A DNA stretch of 64,000 nt, taken from contig OX155973.1 in assembly GCA_944548615.1 (NCBI GenBank), positions 22,159,386 to 22,223,385 of the forward strand. Reading direction: 5' to 3'. Source of the DNA: Micropterix aruncella. Taxonomy: Eukaryota; Arthropoda; Insecta; Lepidoptera; Micropterigidae. The stretch's first letter is position 1. Each line of letters begins with the position of its first letter. Below, piece by piece: positions 33,118 to 44,216 of the stretch. The notes beneath the pieces are model-generated. The model saw nothing but the letters and a program-made list of their open reading frames with translations. It was not told the origin of the DNA and did not search any database. The position numbers and the translations under genes were made by a program.

Positions 33118-33788
33118 CTAAAATGCACGGCACTTCCGGAAGTAATTTTTATGTAATTTTTCTATCTCGGATAGACGAGTATTTCACGACGTCCGATACG
33201 ATCCGCAGCGCGTAAATTTGATAACGGAATCGCCGATCGCGCAGATGGTCCGAGCGATGACTTTTTATAGGTACTTATTTATTATAACAGGGAAGGAATA
33301 AAATATATTGGAAAACATTTATTTAGGATTAGAATAAGACTTAAGGATACACCAGGCGTGTCCAATTAGAACTTAAATAATGTAGAAAATGCGAACGGAA
33401 TTACATCTCAAACGCTGTTTGGAGAGTGGAGTGGTAAAACTAATAGCAATTTATTTGGCTATCTATAATAACATTGATAATGAATGTTTTTTTTTATAAA
33501 GGACTGATTGATTATAAAACCCAATAATTTTAGCACATATTTTATATGGGTTGATTACACAACAGAAATATTACAGAGAGATAGAATGCCACATATTAGT
33601 ATATCTGATAAAGCGCATAGTTATTACATAAAGACCTGTATACCAAATAAATAAAAAAACATCTTTACATGAATAATATTAAAATAATAAGAGCTATGAT
33701 TTAAAAATTCGTTTCCTATTATATTATTATTTTATTTCGAGTTAGAATACCATATAGGCATCATACTTTTATTTCTTCTACGTAACTA
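33118..33788. other. Interval without a recognised gene
   Basis: 33130-33250 is GC-richer than its surroundings and open in one minus frame, but I see no convincing donor. The rest is AT-rich. It may hold an earlier exon of the 32866-33117 gene. Confidence 0.35.
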
Positions 33789-35091
33789 CAGGGTCCGCCA
33801 TGTAACGTTTTTTTTTTCAACTAGTGCTTATTTCGTGTATGGCAACACTTACCTCATGTCTGATTTGACAGATAATTAGTTTTATCCTTCCGCTGAACGA
33901 ATATGGTTGTGTATACGCTTGAACAACGCTGGGAAATCTTGCGACATTACTTTGAAAATCATGGTAATGTTGCAGAATGTGTGCGAAAATTGCGTACGGA
34001 TTTTGGAAGAAGAGAAGCACCGTCAGCTCCGTATGTTCGTTACCTTGTGAAAAAAGTGAAAGAAACTGGCATCCTCATCGATAAACCAACGCGTGAAAAG
34101 CCAAAAACAGTGCGTACACCCGAGAATATTGCTGCTGTGGCCGAAAGTGTGCGTGAATCGCCATCAACATCAGTTCACCGTCGTTCTCAACAATTGGACA
34201 TTTCGCAGACATCATTGAGACGAATTTTGCGTAAAGACCTTGGTATGACGCCGTACAAAGTCCAATTGGTTCAGGAGTTGAAGCCAATTGACCATCCAAT
34301 GCGTTTTCGCTTCGCTAAGTGGGCCTGCGATCGACTTGCAGAAGATGCGGATTTTGCCAAAAAAATCATCTTTTCAGATGAAGCTCATTTCCATCTTGGC
34401 GGTATGTAAACAAGCAGAATTGTCGCATTTGGGGCACAGAAAACCCGCACGCATTCATTGAAAAGCCGGTGCACCCAAAACGAGTCACTGTTTGGTGCGG
34501 ATTTTGGTCCAGAGGCATAATTGGGCCATTTTTCCTTGAAAATGAGCAAGGAGTGGCCGTTACCGTCAATGGCGATCGTTATCGGGCCATGTTGAAAGAA
34601 TTTTTGTTCACAGAAATTGAAGAGGAGGATATTGGCAACATTTGGTTTCAACAGGACGGCGCTACGTGCCACACAGCCAACGCTACACTTGATGTTTTGC
34701 GTCCTGTTTTTGAAAATCGCATTATCAGCCGCAGAGCTGATGTCGTTTGGCCACCTCGGAGCTGCGATTAGACACCATTGGACTACTTTTTGTGGGGTGC
34801 CGTCAAAGATAAGTGTTACGCCGACAAGCCAGAGACAATTGACGCTTTAAAGGACAATATTCGTGAAGCTATTGGTGTAATACAGCTGCACACAATCGAT
34901 AATGTACTTAAAAATTGGACCTATCGTGTAGGCTACTGCATGGCCAGCCGAGGCAGCCATTTGAATGAAATTATTTTCCATCATTAACCGGAGGGATTGT
35001 ACTTTCAAATAAAAAAAGAAATTTGAAAAAATATTCAGTAGTTTTTTTTTTATAGCATTTTCAAAAAAAAAAAGTTATTTGGCGGACCCTT
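33789..35091 (+). mobile_element. DD41D mariner-type transposon, near full length
   Basis: Terminal repeats CAGGGTCCGCCATGTAAC and inverted AAGGGTCCGCCAAATAAC followed by T/A-rich tracts; TA at 33787-33788 and 35092-35093. 1303 bp with one transposase gene. Confidence 0.88.
33903..34987 (+). pseudogene. mariner DD41D transposase, one frameshift and one nonsense codon
   Basis: Starts MVVYTLEQRWEILRHYFENH with helix-turn-helix domains, then IIFSDEAHFHLGG (first D), NIWFQQDGATCHTA (second D) and PLDYFLWG (third D, 41 residues after the second), then CYADKPETIDALK and HLNEIIFHH. One base is missing at about 34402, where GGT ATG TAA replaces the expected Gly-Tyr-Val. At about 34769-34771 a TAG stands between GAT and ACACCATTG where the family has Leu. 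All catalytic acids are present, so inactivation looks recent. Confidence 0.88.
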
Positions 35092-35093
35092 TA

Positions 35094-36236
35094 TTTATTT
35101 CTATTTTGTATTCGGATTTATTTTATAAATAATTACTACTACTTTTATTATTATTACTACTTTTATAATTATTTACTACAATTACTACTACTTTTATATT
35201 TATTTTTTATTTTTTTATGATTATTTTGCTTGTTTTTGAATTTACTATAACAATTTCGTAACCATTTTGATCTGAACTGCAAAATAACAAATTAGATTTT
35301 TTTTTTCATAATATTATTGCGATCATATAAATTTGGTGTCGTCCTTGGAACAGGTGCTGCCTAGTGGATGCAATCTTGCAGCAAAATCTTCAATCTCGGT
35401 ATTTACAAGATTTAAAAGTCTAATCTCGCAAGTTCTCGGTATTTTGCGAGATCTCGAAGATTTCAGATTAAAATTATTTTGATTATTTCTATTGCAACTT
35501 GGTGACGTTACGTCGTAAGGGCGAACTAATGAAATAAAATATGTTTTTAATCATTTATTTAAAAAAATAGGAATTACTTTGAAAGTGACTTCTCAAAAAC
35601 ATAGCACTTCTAGAGTTTCGTCAGCTAATCGACGTGGGATGCTGCGTGTCAGATATCCAGCGGCAAAAATGCCCATTCTGCCTTTACACTTGTCGATATC
35701 ACAGGGAGGCATTGGTAGGCAAACTGCAGGTATTGTGCTTTTGTCCCGCGTGATTCAAAAAGAATAATTAATTTTCTGATAAGTTTGTCAATGGACAAAG
35801 TGAGCATAACAGAAGATTAATAAATGTTTGGAACTATGAGTGCCATCTACTCGTTGCGTTTCATAGTAAAATCCTAGCTGCCGAATTGTAGTACTGCGTT
35901 GAGCAATCTAATATGGTATATCAGTGATTTTCAACCAGTGGGGCGTGAAGAGAAATATAAAATTTACAACTATTTATATAATATGTAAACATTTACAACC
36001 GCGGAAGATAGCCGTATTTATTGTGTTTTGCTATTGCTTTTACAAATATGTATGTTGATCTAAAATGAAAAAGTCATGTACAGCTTCAATTAATGTGGTT
36101 TTTGCTATTGTTTTAACAACAACTCTATTGGATGCTTACAATTACAGCTATAGAAGAGACTAAGGGGCATCAAGAAAACTAAGTTTGAGTATAAGGGTGG
36201 TTGCCTAAGAGTTTTACATCTTTTGTTACCAAAAAG
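35094..36236. other. Interval without a gene; possible hAT remnants
   Basis: AT-rich. 35920-36010 has TTTTCAACCAGTGGGGCG, a look typical of degraded hAT ends, but no partner end was found. Confidence 0.35.
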
Positions 36237-37203
36237 CAGGGTTGGGTTGATTTTCCCCAACCCGAAAAAACCCACTGGGTTAAATTGGGTAAAACCCACC
36301 TGAAAAAACCCGAGGGTTTTTGACGAATGTGGGTTTTTGAAAAAATACTTATTAACATTGATGATACTGACACTGAGCGAGACGATCCAGCAGTAGAACC
36401 TTCTGTTGAATGTGATGATATTGAAACCAATTCTTGAAGTAGAAATTCATCGGAATCCAAATCATCGTGCTGGTAACCCCGACGCCGGTTCACGTCCCCG
36501 TCCCGTGCCCTAACTAAACACTTGTTCATGTGCGCTCGTATACGTTCAATTTTTCCACTTATTCCTATTTTACAGTATTTACACTGCACTCTTTTATTAT
36601 CTATTTTAATAACTTCTGTCCATTCTGCCCTTTCCTTTCTACCACTTCCGACTACTTTTGGCATGATTTATAAGATAACTTATGGATAATATTGTTACGT
36701 GGATAGACAGCAGAAGATGCAAAAACACGGTAGAACATTCAATTCGATTTATTAAAAAACTATTACAATACTCTTCAAGCGACAAAGACACACTTCAATA
36801 TACACTATTTAGTTCTAAAATCGTTTGCACTACTACTCAATACTTTCGCGCCGAAACAGCGCCACTAGCGGTTGTTAGTGTTAACTCTTATCCTGTTGTG
36901 AAAATAAAGGGGATCTCCCCGACAACTGACAATAAGGATTTTCGATGGAATTCCCTTCATGGTAGTGTTACAACTTTATTCAGTAGTAAATAGATTCGGA
37001 TTGAGAGAAAAAAATGCAATAAAATGGTAGTAAAATAAAATTAAATGTAAAATTAAAATATTTTCATTTAAAATTCTCATTAACTCCAAAAAAACCCGAA
37101 ATTCCTCGAAAAAGCCCGAAAAAGCTCGAAAATCCCCGAAAAAACCCAAAATAACCCAGTGGGCAGATATTTTTTGATAAAACCCGGGTTTTTGCCAACC
37201 CTG
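36237..37203 (-). mobile_element. Internally deleted hAT element with exact 8-bp duplication
   Basis: Ends CAGGGTTGGGTTGATTTT and inverted CAGGGTTGGCAAAAACCC, flanked by CCAAAAAG on both sides (36229-36236, 37204-37211). 967 bp. Subterminal CCCGAAAAAACCC motifs recur near both ends. The only coding left is a BED-finger N-terminus on the minus strand. Confidence 0.9.
36329..36664 (-). pseudogene. hAT transposase BED zinc-finger N-terminus
   Basis: Starts MPKVVGSGRKERAEW at 36664. BED finger: W, then CKYC (CX2C), then HMNKC in the H/C positions (KIERIRAHMNKC). An acidic/serine linker (DDLDSDEFLLQELVSI) follows and the frame runs into the element's terminal repeat. The RNase H-like catalytic core and dimerisation domain are missing. 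Confidence 0.8.
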
Positions 37204-37597
37204 CCAAAAAGGGGTTGCGGTCTAAAAAAAACAATACGCCATATAATCAATGGCACCGATAAGAACTAAATGATAACCATCCCCATTATGAGTTATTCTA
37301 CGGTTTTGTATCGTCGTGAGAACGTAACATCAAGATTTTTGAAGGGTCACCTAGTATCTGGCATAAACTTATAGACGTATTCACATCAAAATACGTTGAA
37401 CACGAATTCCTGCCGAAAATAACTCACAGGGGTGTGCTTGCGTAATTAAATAACAATAGATCATTTCCGCAAAGAAGATTTTAATTACTGGCTATACAAC
37501 TTAAATAAATAAATACATTACACAATAATTGGATTGATACCGGAAAATGAGGAATCATTCCTTAGTCCATTCGAAATGGATATTGACAAGCCTGCTA

Positions 37598-37815
37598 TTA
37601 CTTGTATATGCTGGTGAAGTACTCCTCTTCGAGGTCGTAGAGATCAGCGGCTATATCGTCGCGCAGAGACATCAGCTTCTGATCGCACTCCTGCTGTTTG
37701 GTTCTGAAGAGTTTAGAGTTTTGGGTGATGGCCTCGTTGACGGACGGGAAGTCGTTTAGTATCAGATATTGCTTGATATCTGATACTAATTTCATGAGCG
37801 ATTCACCTGCGCGCA
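37598..37815 (-). CDS. MED22: MED22 exon 3
   Basis: Acceptor TGTTTCAG; reads (V)[16 protein letters not shown] to YFTSIYK and TAA. Confidence 0.95.
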
Positions 37816-40800
37816 CTGAAACACATATAAAACCCGTTATTCTTTTGATAAATGGTATTACTGAGGTCAAATAGTCCAGCGAACTTCAATGGTCTTGGAA
37901 ACAATTATAGTGATGATTTCAAATGGGAAATACACATAGTTTTAATCGCTAAAAGAACCAACTCTACTCTCTTTGGATCGGTCATCTGCAATGGGCGAAC
38001 ACGACACAGGCTGCTATGACGATATAGATCGTTCTTTCAGCCGTGAGGTTAGACATAGTCCTCAGTCTAGCTCCGCCAACATGCCTGTAAGAAGCCGACG
38101 CCTTAACACAAGGCACTAGAGTGAATACAGTGGGTCAACCTCACTAGATTTGGCCGGATTTCTCCATCGCCCGGTCTGGTCACGGGTTGGAGGTCGCTTG
38201 CGCGGCCTCTACTTAACTTAAGCGGTTATTCAGACGACATATTTTGCAGACTGCGATGTCATTTACACAAGGTGACCGACTGATCGATTCAAGGGTTAAA
38301 GTTGTCAGGTCGACAACTACCCTCTGCTGTCATAGGAAACATACATCTCCAGACCTCCCAGGTTATTCACCAGCTGGTGCTCCAACCCCCCAGTTTCACC
38401 CGAGGTATTCCCCCAAACCCACAATCTGATCCCTATCGCCTCCGCAGAATTACAACCTTGGCAGAAGCTCACAGCGGCCCTGACAGGATAAGCCCCGCTT
38501 CGAGGAGGCTACCAGATAGGAGTAGAACCGTGAGTTGGGCACGCCAGATGACAGTTTGACCAACACCACCCAAGCTACACGGAACCGTTAGGAACTCTAC
38601 TCTATCTTGTATGGAAGGCTTCAATATCCGTCAACAGAGGTGTTTATAAAGATCTACAAGGCATTTGTGAGACCTAATCTTAAATTAAACTATGTATTAG
38701 CTCTGTATCATATTAAACTGACGACTCTCAAACAAAGGAGACAAAACGAGACCTGATTGGGACATACAATTCTCAGAAATTATTGCGATGTACTTAAGAA
38801 TTTCACAAATTTTAACGAACGAACTGGCTAACGGATTTTACAAATTCAACAAGACAAATCTTCAAGATCACAGCAAAAAACTATACCCCGCAATAATTTA
38901 TCTAATCCTCTTAATAACGTTGTGCAATATAGAGTGGTGGACATGTGGAATAAACTACCATTTGTGAGAATTGTATGTCCGATGATTAGTGCAAGCTCTG
39001 TAAATCAATTAAAAAACAGATTTGATTTGTACCTACTTAAAAATTTGCTAATATTGTTTATGACCAGCTTAATCCCTCGAGCTGCGAGATTTCGCAAGCG
39101 CATGTCTTTGAAAGACTATGTATAATTATGGAAATTTTAGATTTATTATGGCGGCCGACCGAAATATTAATTTCTCCCAAACCGTTGTTGCACTTTAGAA
39201 TTGTTGCATATTAGAACTTTAGAATACTAACTTTAGAGTACGATCGGTCCCAACGAGGCGCAACTCTGCTTTTACGTTTGAGTCCGATCCGTCCCTCTGA
39301 GGCTCGAGGGGTTAACAAAATCTAATCTGGACATATCAAAAATGCATGTCTAGAATAAATAATAATAATAATGTTAATAAATAATTACAATTTATTATTT
39401 ATTATTACAGAAAACTAATATATAGAATAGTTATTTCCAAACGAGGTGCACAGTAGTGGGTTTTCAACCGGTGTGCACACCAGTGTGCTATCAGTTTTTG
39501 TGAGTATCCTCCTGGTGTGCTGCCAGGTTTTGTGAGTATCCTCCTGGTGTGCTGCCAGGTTTTGAGTTATTCTTTTTCAGGTAAGAAAAATCAACTTTTA
39601 CATTCACCGCTAAGCGAAAAGAAATTACATGAATGAGTCAATCATGTTATATTATTTAGATTAAGTTAGAAAGAGTGCTTCCTAAAGGTATTTGTAAACA
39701 TTAACCTAAGGTTTCAAAGGTATGACATGCTTTATTTTATACGAAATTCATGATATGATATATTCCCAGAATTCATAAATATTTCGACTGGTAGCTGGTC
39801 AGTACTAACAGTATTAAAGTATGTTTATTTATTGTGAAATTTCATAATGGGCGGGTTTATTGTCATTCGACAATATCTTCCAACCAACCCTACTATGAAG
39901 TATTTATATGTATGTGCACGTGTAACTTGTGTGTAAGCATGTGTCTTGTTATTGCATTCGATTGACAGAATTGAAATGCAACTCCGTTAATTTTATACCA
40001 ACGGAAAATGGTAACCCAGCTGGGATTCGAACCCGGTACCTTACGACTGGCGAAAGATCAGGCGACTTAACCACTACGCCACCGAGCCGTGTGTACTAAG
40101 TGCTAACAGGTACTGACTATTGCTCAGTACCTGGTGCCGTTCCGATCGTGAGGATTAACTTACCTATATTTGCAGCTCTGACTTGCATTTCGAAGGTATC
40201 CTGTTCGATCTGTGTCATTCGGCCGAGTTGAGATTCATTTTCGCCTTTCGCCAGTTTCATGATTTCTGTAAACAATCAAATTAACGAGTAAGCCTTGTAA
40301 TAATATTCTTAAAAGTATTTATGCCACTTTTCCCATCTTTAGAGCAGTGGTTCCCAACGTTTCTTTATCAGGGACCACTAGGACAATGTTTTTCAGTACA
40401 GGGTCACCAAGGATTACCATTAAGTAATTAGTTGTGTCACACCAAGATTATCCCGGTAAGTAGAAAAGTTTCCCGTCAACAACCCCCTACCCCTTGCTCG
40501 CCAATTCGTAGTATATTTGTAGTATTTTCGTGGTAATAAGATGAATTTTTTCCAAAAATTATCTAGTATTTACGTCGCTTGTATATGAGATATTCCAACC
40601 AGACAGACAGACAGACGCAAAGACAGTCTCCAGTCTGGAAATGGTCTTAATCGTCTCGGGGGTGTCAAAATGGATACTGCGAGTTTTTAGTTACGTTGAA
40701 GGGGGTGACTCAGTGCGAGCAAATAGGCAACTTTTGATATAAGTTTGTGGGAAAAACAAAATATATAAAAAAAACATTTTTTATGCCCCAAGAAGGGGAA

Positions 40801-41644
40801 GGGGGGGGGGGGGTAATCTATAGCTTGTGTAGCTTTTACATAAATCATGCACTGAATAAAGCGTAGTAATATAGGACCAAGGGCGGTCCCAGGGGGGGGG
40901 TCAAGGGGGTCATGACCCCCCCCAAATCTTTAATATATGGCTTATAATAAGCTCCTTATGTAAATACACTTGTTTCCATAAATTAATTATTGTATAATAA
41001 AGGGGAACTTTGTTTTATTTACAAACCGTTAAACCAATCTCATCGCCCATAATGGCGACCCCCCCCCCCCAAACCTTAAGCCTATAACTGTGACCCCCCC
41101 CAAAATGTAAGGCTAGGACCGCCCTTGTATAGGACCAAATGTTTGGACCAACATTTTCCCACAAAAATGTTTGAAGCATGTATAATGTTTCCCGCTGAAG
41201 TTCTTGGGAACTTTTTCTGCAACATGTTCGAGGCAATGTCCCCCAAATGAATACGGCGGTTTATAATGTAGTTGCAATTTAGATATGTAGTGCAGCTAGG
41301 TATACAGTAATAATATCCTATATGCCATAATGAATATAAGGAGTGGAGAGAGGGTCCTTTTATTCAATTTTGTACTGGGGCCCATTTTTTTTAATATCGC
41401 TACTGGGGGTGACGCTAAAACATCTACAATGTAGATGTCTGCTAAACTGCTAAAATACCGCGCCGACCATATATCACCTTTTTAAATAATGGTCCAGTAA
41501 CGCTTGATACGTACGCCGTTGTGTGTGCTATCATCACACTCGCTTACCTTCATAATTTTCGAGCATACTTTTCACATCTTCTTTCAGTCGCGTCGTGTAC
41601 GATTTGAGCAAGGCTTCTTTCGACTGCGGTAAGTTCCTCTGCAT
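37598..41644 (-). CDS. MED22: Mediator complex subunit 22 (MED22)
   Basis: Head-module subunit of the Mediator coactivator of RNA polymerase II, nuclear. Exons (minus): 41548-41644, 40164-40265, 37598-37815; phases join exactly to 138 aa, like the short human form (140 aa). Exon 1 [16 protein letters not shown], exon 2 [14 protein letters not shown], exon 3 [20 protein letters not shown] then DFPSVNEAI and [13 protein letters not shown]. These match the conserved Surf5/MED22 helices. Start ATG at 41644-41642, stop TAA at 37600-37598. Intron 2 holds a LINE with RepA nested in it and a SINE; intron 1 holds a hAT-type MITE. A 212-bp TIR element sits about 220 bp upstream of the start, within the likely promoter. 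The ZAD gene diverges 2.6 kb away. Confidence 0.95.
37871..39125 (+). pseudogene. LINE RT C-terminal fragment split by RepA
   Basis: Before the insertion: a [20 protein letters not shown] block. After it (38593 on): a [11 protein letters not shown]-type block and then [38 protein letters not shown]. Same family as 7300-7989 and 30240-30570. It ends about 1.0 kb before MED22 exon 2, within intron 2. Confidence 0.75.
37971..38592 (+). repeat. RepA copy nested in a LINE, 11-bp target duplication
   Basis: 622 bp between AACTCTACTCT at 37960-37970 and 38593-38603. The uninterrupted target is visible in the related LINE at about 7735 on the minus strand (CAACTCTACTCTCTATCTG), so both boundaries are secure. 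Shares GTCGCTTGCGCGG and CCGAGGTATTCCCCCAAA blocks with other RepA copies but is the most diverged. Confidence 0.8.
39475..39562. repeat. 33-bp direct repeat, two units
   Basis: TTTTGTGAGTATCCTCCTGG then TGTGCTGCCAGG occurs twice in tandem, preceded by GTTTTCAACCGGTGTGC. It looks like part of a decayed hAT end. In MED22 intron 2. Confidence 0.6.
39833..40092 (-). mobile_element. tRNA-derived SINE
   Basis: On the minus strand it starts GGCTCGGTGGCGTAGTGGTT (A box TGGCGTAGTGG) with B box GGTTCGAATCC 40-50 bp downstream. A body containing ATTAACGG and GTAGGGTTGGTTGG and an AATAAATAAA tail follow. The tRNA 3' acceptor half is absent, so this is not a tRNA gene. Related pieces at 48237-48365 and 49300-49500. 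Ends 72 bp from MED22 exon 2. Confidence 0.8.
40164..40265 (-). CDS. MED22: MED22 exon 2
   Basis: Acceptor GTTTACAG; reads (E)[18 protein letters not shown] to QVRAANI; donor GTAAGT, phase 1. Confidence 0.93.
40798..40815. repeat. Poly-G tract
   Basis: An uninterrupted G run of about 15 within MED22 intron 1; a homopolymer of this length is prone to assembly error. Confidence 0.8.
40878..41127. mobile_element. hAT-type MITE with exact 8-bp duplication
   Basis: Ends CAAGGGCGGTCCCAG and inverted CAAGGGCGGTCCTAG; TATAGGAC at 40870-40877 and 41128-41135. 250 bp, with several G and C runs including a GGGGGTCATGACCCCC palindrome. In MED22 intron 1. Confidence 0.88.
41548..41644 (-). CDS. MED22: MED22 exon 1
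   Basis: ATG to donor GTAAGCG; ends ENYE plus one base. Confidence 0.93.
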
Positions 41645-41866
41645 TGTAAGTCTATTATTAAACTATATTTATAAATGTTATTAACTATTCGCTTAATTAA
41701 ACGCGAATATGCTGCTAAAAAGAATAAATAAGCAAAACACAGCCCCCGGCTTCCTCTATTTTGACAGTAATTGATTGACAACCGGTGAAAAAATGTTGGG
41801 TAAAATAAATAAAGTTGTGCGATTAAAATTTCACCATATTAGAAGAGCTGCCCGCGCTCTGTGAAG

Positions 41867-42078
41867 GGGCGAACACACTATCGGACGCGTAGCCGCGGCT
41901 CATGGGCGCGATCTGTGTAATGAATTTCTTTTGAGCCGTGCACATTATCGGACGTCAGTTGCGGACGCGACCTCGAGGCTTCGGACGTCCGTTAGAGATC
42001 TGGCAAGCCACGTCCCAGACGTCTGTGCATACTGTCCATAAACCGCGGCAGCGGACGCGTCCGATAGTGTGTTCGCCC
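41867..42078. mobile_element. MITE with 24-bp perfect TIR upstream of MED22
   Basis: Both ends read GGGCGAACACACTATCGGAC then GCGT (inverted). 212 bp, GC-rich with repeated CGGACG motifs. No clear target duplication. It occupies -223 to -434 relative to the MED22 start codon. Confidence 0.85.
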
Positions 42079-42496
42079 ATTGATACTTTTATTCCGGATA
42101 TTTGTGGACTATCTATAAACGCGCATGAACCGCGCGCATTAGAAAGAAAAAACCGGCGGGATTTAAATTCTGTGGGTTGTTTCAGATTTTTTGCGGTGGG
42201 AGACCAAAAAGTGTTGAGACAGTGACAGGATTGCCGCTACAAAAATCTGTAATGGAACATCATTATCTAATATTTCCTTCTAATTTCCTTTTAAAAAAAT
42301 CATATTTTACTTTTAATGTTTTTTGAAATAGAATTTCCTTTATAATAAAGAAAAAGTGAGAAAAACACTAGAGTTGGCTCTTTTAGTGGTTGCTTTTACT
42401 GCTTGCTCATTTAATGATAGGAAATGAAACGATATGTTGGAAATGATTTATTACGAAATATATAAAAAACATATTTGGATTATTGAATGTTATTTT

Positions 42497-43425
42497 TGGG
42501 GGGCGCCAGTTTTGCATGCGGCAGTCTTGCACAAATGTCACTTTTGACAGTTCCAAATCTGTTGAGGGCAGATTTGCAGGAGGCAACCTTGCAGGCGGCA
42601 ACCTTGCAGGCGGCAACCTTGCAGGCGGCATTTTTGCAGACGGCATTCTTGCAGAAAGCAAACTTGCATACAAACCCGAAGTTAGCAACGTTTGAGAATG
42701 GCGCATTAGGACATGATTACATGAATAAAATAATTTTATATTATTTTACAAACCAAAAATAAAGCAGTAAAGCGTTCATATGTTATTAATTTTAAATTTA
42801 GAAAAAGAAGTAGCAAATTATCATGTCAGGGTAAATTAAAGTGGTGAATATTTTTACCTCTCCACATTTAATTACCGGCATCCTTGTAGTGGATGATTCA
42901 GTACATCAAACTAAACATTAAAAAAAATGTTTTAAGTTTTTCTGTTAGGTTAGGTTAGGTTAGGTTTTTCTTTCCCTAAAATCGAAGTGACATTAATTAC
43001 CGGCATCCTTGTAGTGGATGATTCAGTACATCAAACTAAACATTCTAAAAAATGTTTTAAGTTTTTCTGTTAGGTTAGGTTAGGTTAGGTTTTCCTTTCC
43101 CTAAAATCGAAAGTTGATTGCTGAGATCCGCGATGGAGAGGACACTCAAAGAAGTGGACTGGTTTCCGTACCCTAACATATGAAAACGCGGCTTTTGTCG
43201 ATTTCTACTCTGGTAACACTAAATTTTAAATACGATGTTTTGCTTCTAACTTCATTTTCTGCAAAAATGCCGTCTGCAAAAATGCCGACCCTCGAAACGT
43301 CAGTTTGACATTTGCAAAACTGCCTTCTGCAAGATTGCCTTCTGCAAAACTGCCGCCTGCAAGAATGCCGTCTGCAAGATTGCCGTCTGCAAATCTGCCT
43401 TCTGCAAGTTTGATGGGACCCTTAT
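42497..43425. repeat. Inverted-arm 15-bp minisatellite element, copy 1
   Basis: The left arm (42497-42675) begins GGGCGCCAGTTTTGCATGCG and runs into tandem TTGCAGGCGGCAACC units. The right arm (43262-43425) carries the same unit in inverted orientation (GGCAATCTTGCAGACGG read on minus). Between them are TTAGG-containing 124-bp tandem units and unique sequence. Read along each arm's own strand the unit encodes N-L-A-G-G pentads. A second copy follows at 43498-43905. Confidence 0.75.
42871..43118. repeat. 124-bp tandem repeat carrying (TTAGG)4
   Basis: Two near-identical units (42871-42994, 42995-43118) start ATTACCGGCATCCTTGTAGT and contain four TTAGG units. Partial third and fourth copies lie at 43617-43680 and 43681-43772. 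Confidence 0.85.
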
Positions 43426-43497
43426 TTTTTATATTTTTGAAGAAAATATGTTCTTAAGTGCTGCCAGCGCATTACCGGATTAAAAACGCAGTGCGCG

Positions 43498-43905
43498 GGG
43501 GGGCGCCAGTTTTGCATGCGGCAAACTTGCACAAATGTCACTTTTGACATCTCCAAATTAGTTGAGGGCAGATTTGCAGGAGGCAACCTTGCAGGCGGCA
43601 ACCTTCAGTACAGTTTTTAAGTTTTTCTGTTAGGTTAGGTTAGGTTAGATTTTTCTTTCCCTAAAATCCAAGTGACATTAATTACCGGCATCCTTGTAGT
43701 GGATGACTTTTATACATCAAACTAAACATTAAAAAAAATGTTTTAAGTTTTTCTGTTAGGTTAGGTTAGGTTCTCGAAACGTCAGTTTGACATTTGCAAA
43801 ACTGCCTTCTGCAAGATTGCCTTCTGCAAAACTGCCGCCTGTAAGAATGCCGTCTGCAAGATTGCCGTCTGCAAATTTGCCTTCTGCAAGTTTGATGGAA
43901 CCCAG
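43498..43905. repeat. Inverted-arm 15-bp minisatellite element, copy 2
   Basis: Shorter version of 42497-43425: left arm 43498-43612, TTAGG units 43617-43772, right arm 43775-43905 ending TTTGATGGAACCC. Right-arm minus frame: KLAEGKFADGNLADG then SFAEGNLAEGSFANV. Ends about 310 bp upstream of the ZAD gene start. Confidence 0.75.
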
Positions 43906-44216
43906 TGTGCTTACCGCAAAATGCAGTGTTTCCCGTTCGGTGCACATTCGGTGTAAAAATCGTATCGTAACGTAGTGAGCGTCTAGCCTATAAAAAAACT
44001 ATTGTGTTTTTTATTGTATTTATTGTATTTTTTTATAATACAAAGGGGTTTGTAATAATATGGTGGAAAAAACTCGATTCCAACGCCAACTAAGGTTAAA
44101 AAAAAACTAAACGTCAAATGGACGGACAAAGTCCGAGAGTCTGTCAAAACGTCAAATTTATTCGGATCGGCCGTGGATCCGCCCGTTCTGTTTTATTAGA
44201 CTTTTTTAATCTGCCA

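Noticed and set aside
40010..40092. tRNA gene on the minus strand
   Set aside because: A and B boxes are present but the 3' acceptor half does not pair and the sequence runs into a repeat body; it is a SINE head.
42483..42762. A genuine pentapeptide-repeat protein gene
   Set aside because: ORFs are short, lie in opposite orientations in the two arms and lack starts or splice support; kept as a repeat-structure finding only.
42947..43095. Telomere or telomere-fusion site from (TTAGG)n
   Set aside because: Only four units per block, embedded in a 124-bp repeat; interstitial repeat, not a telomere.
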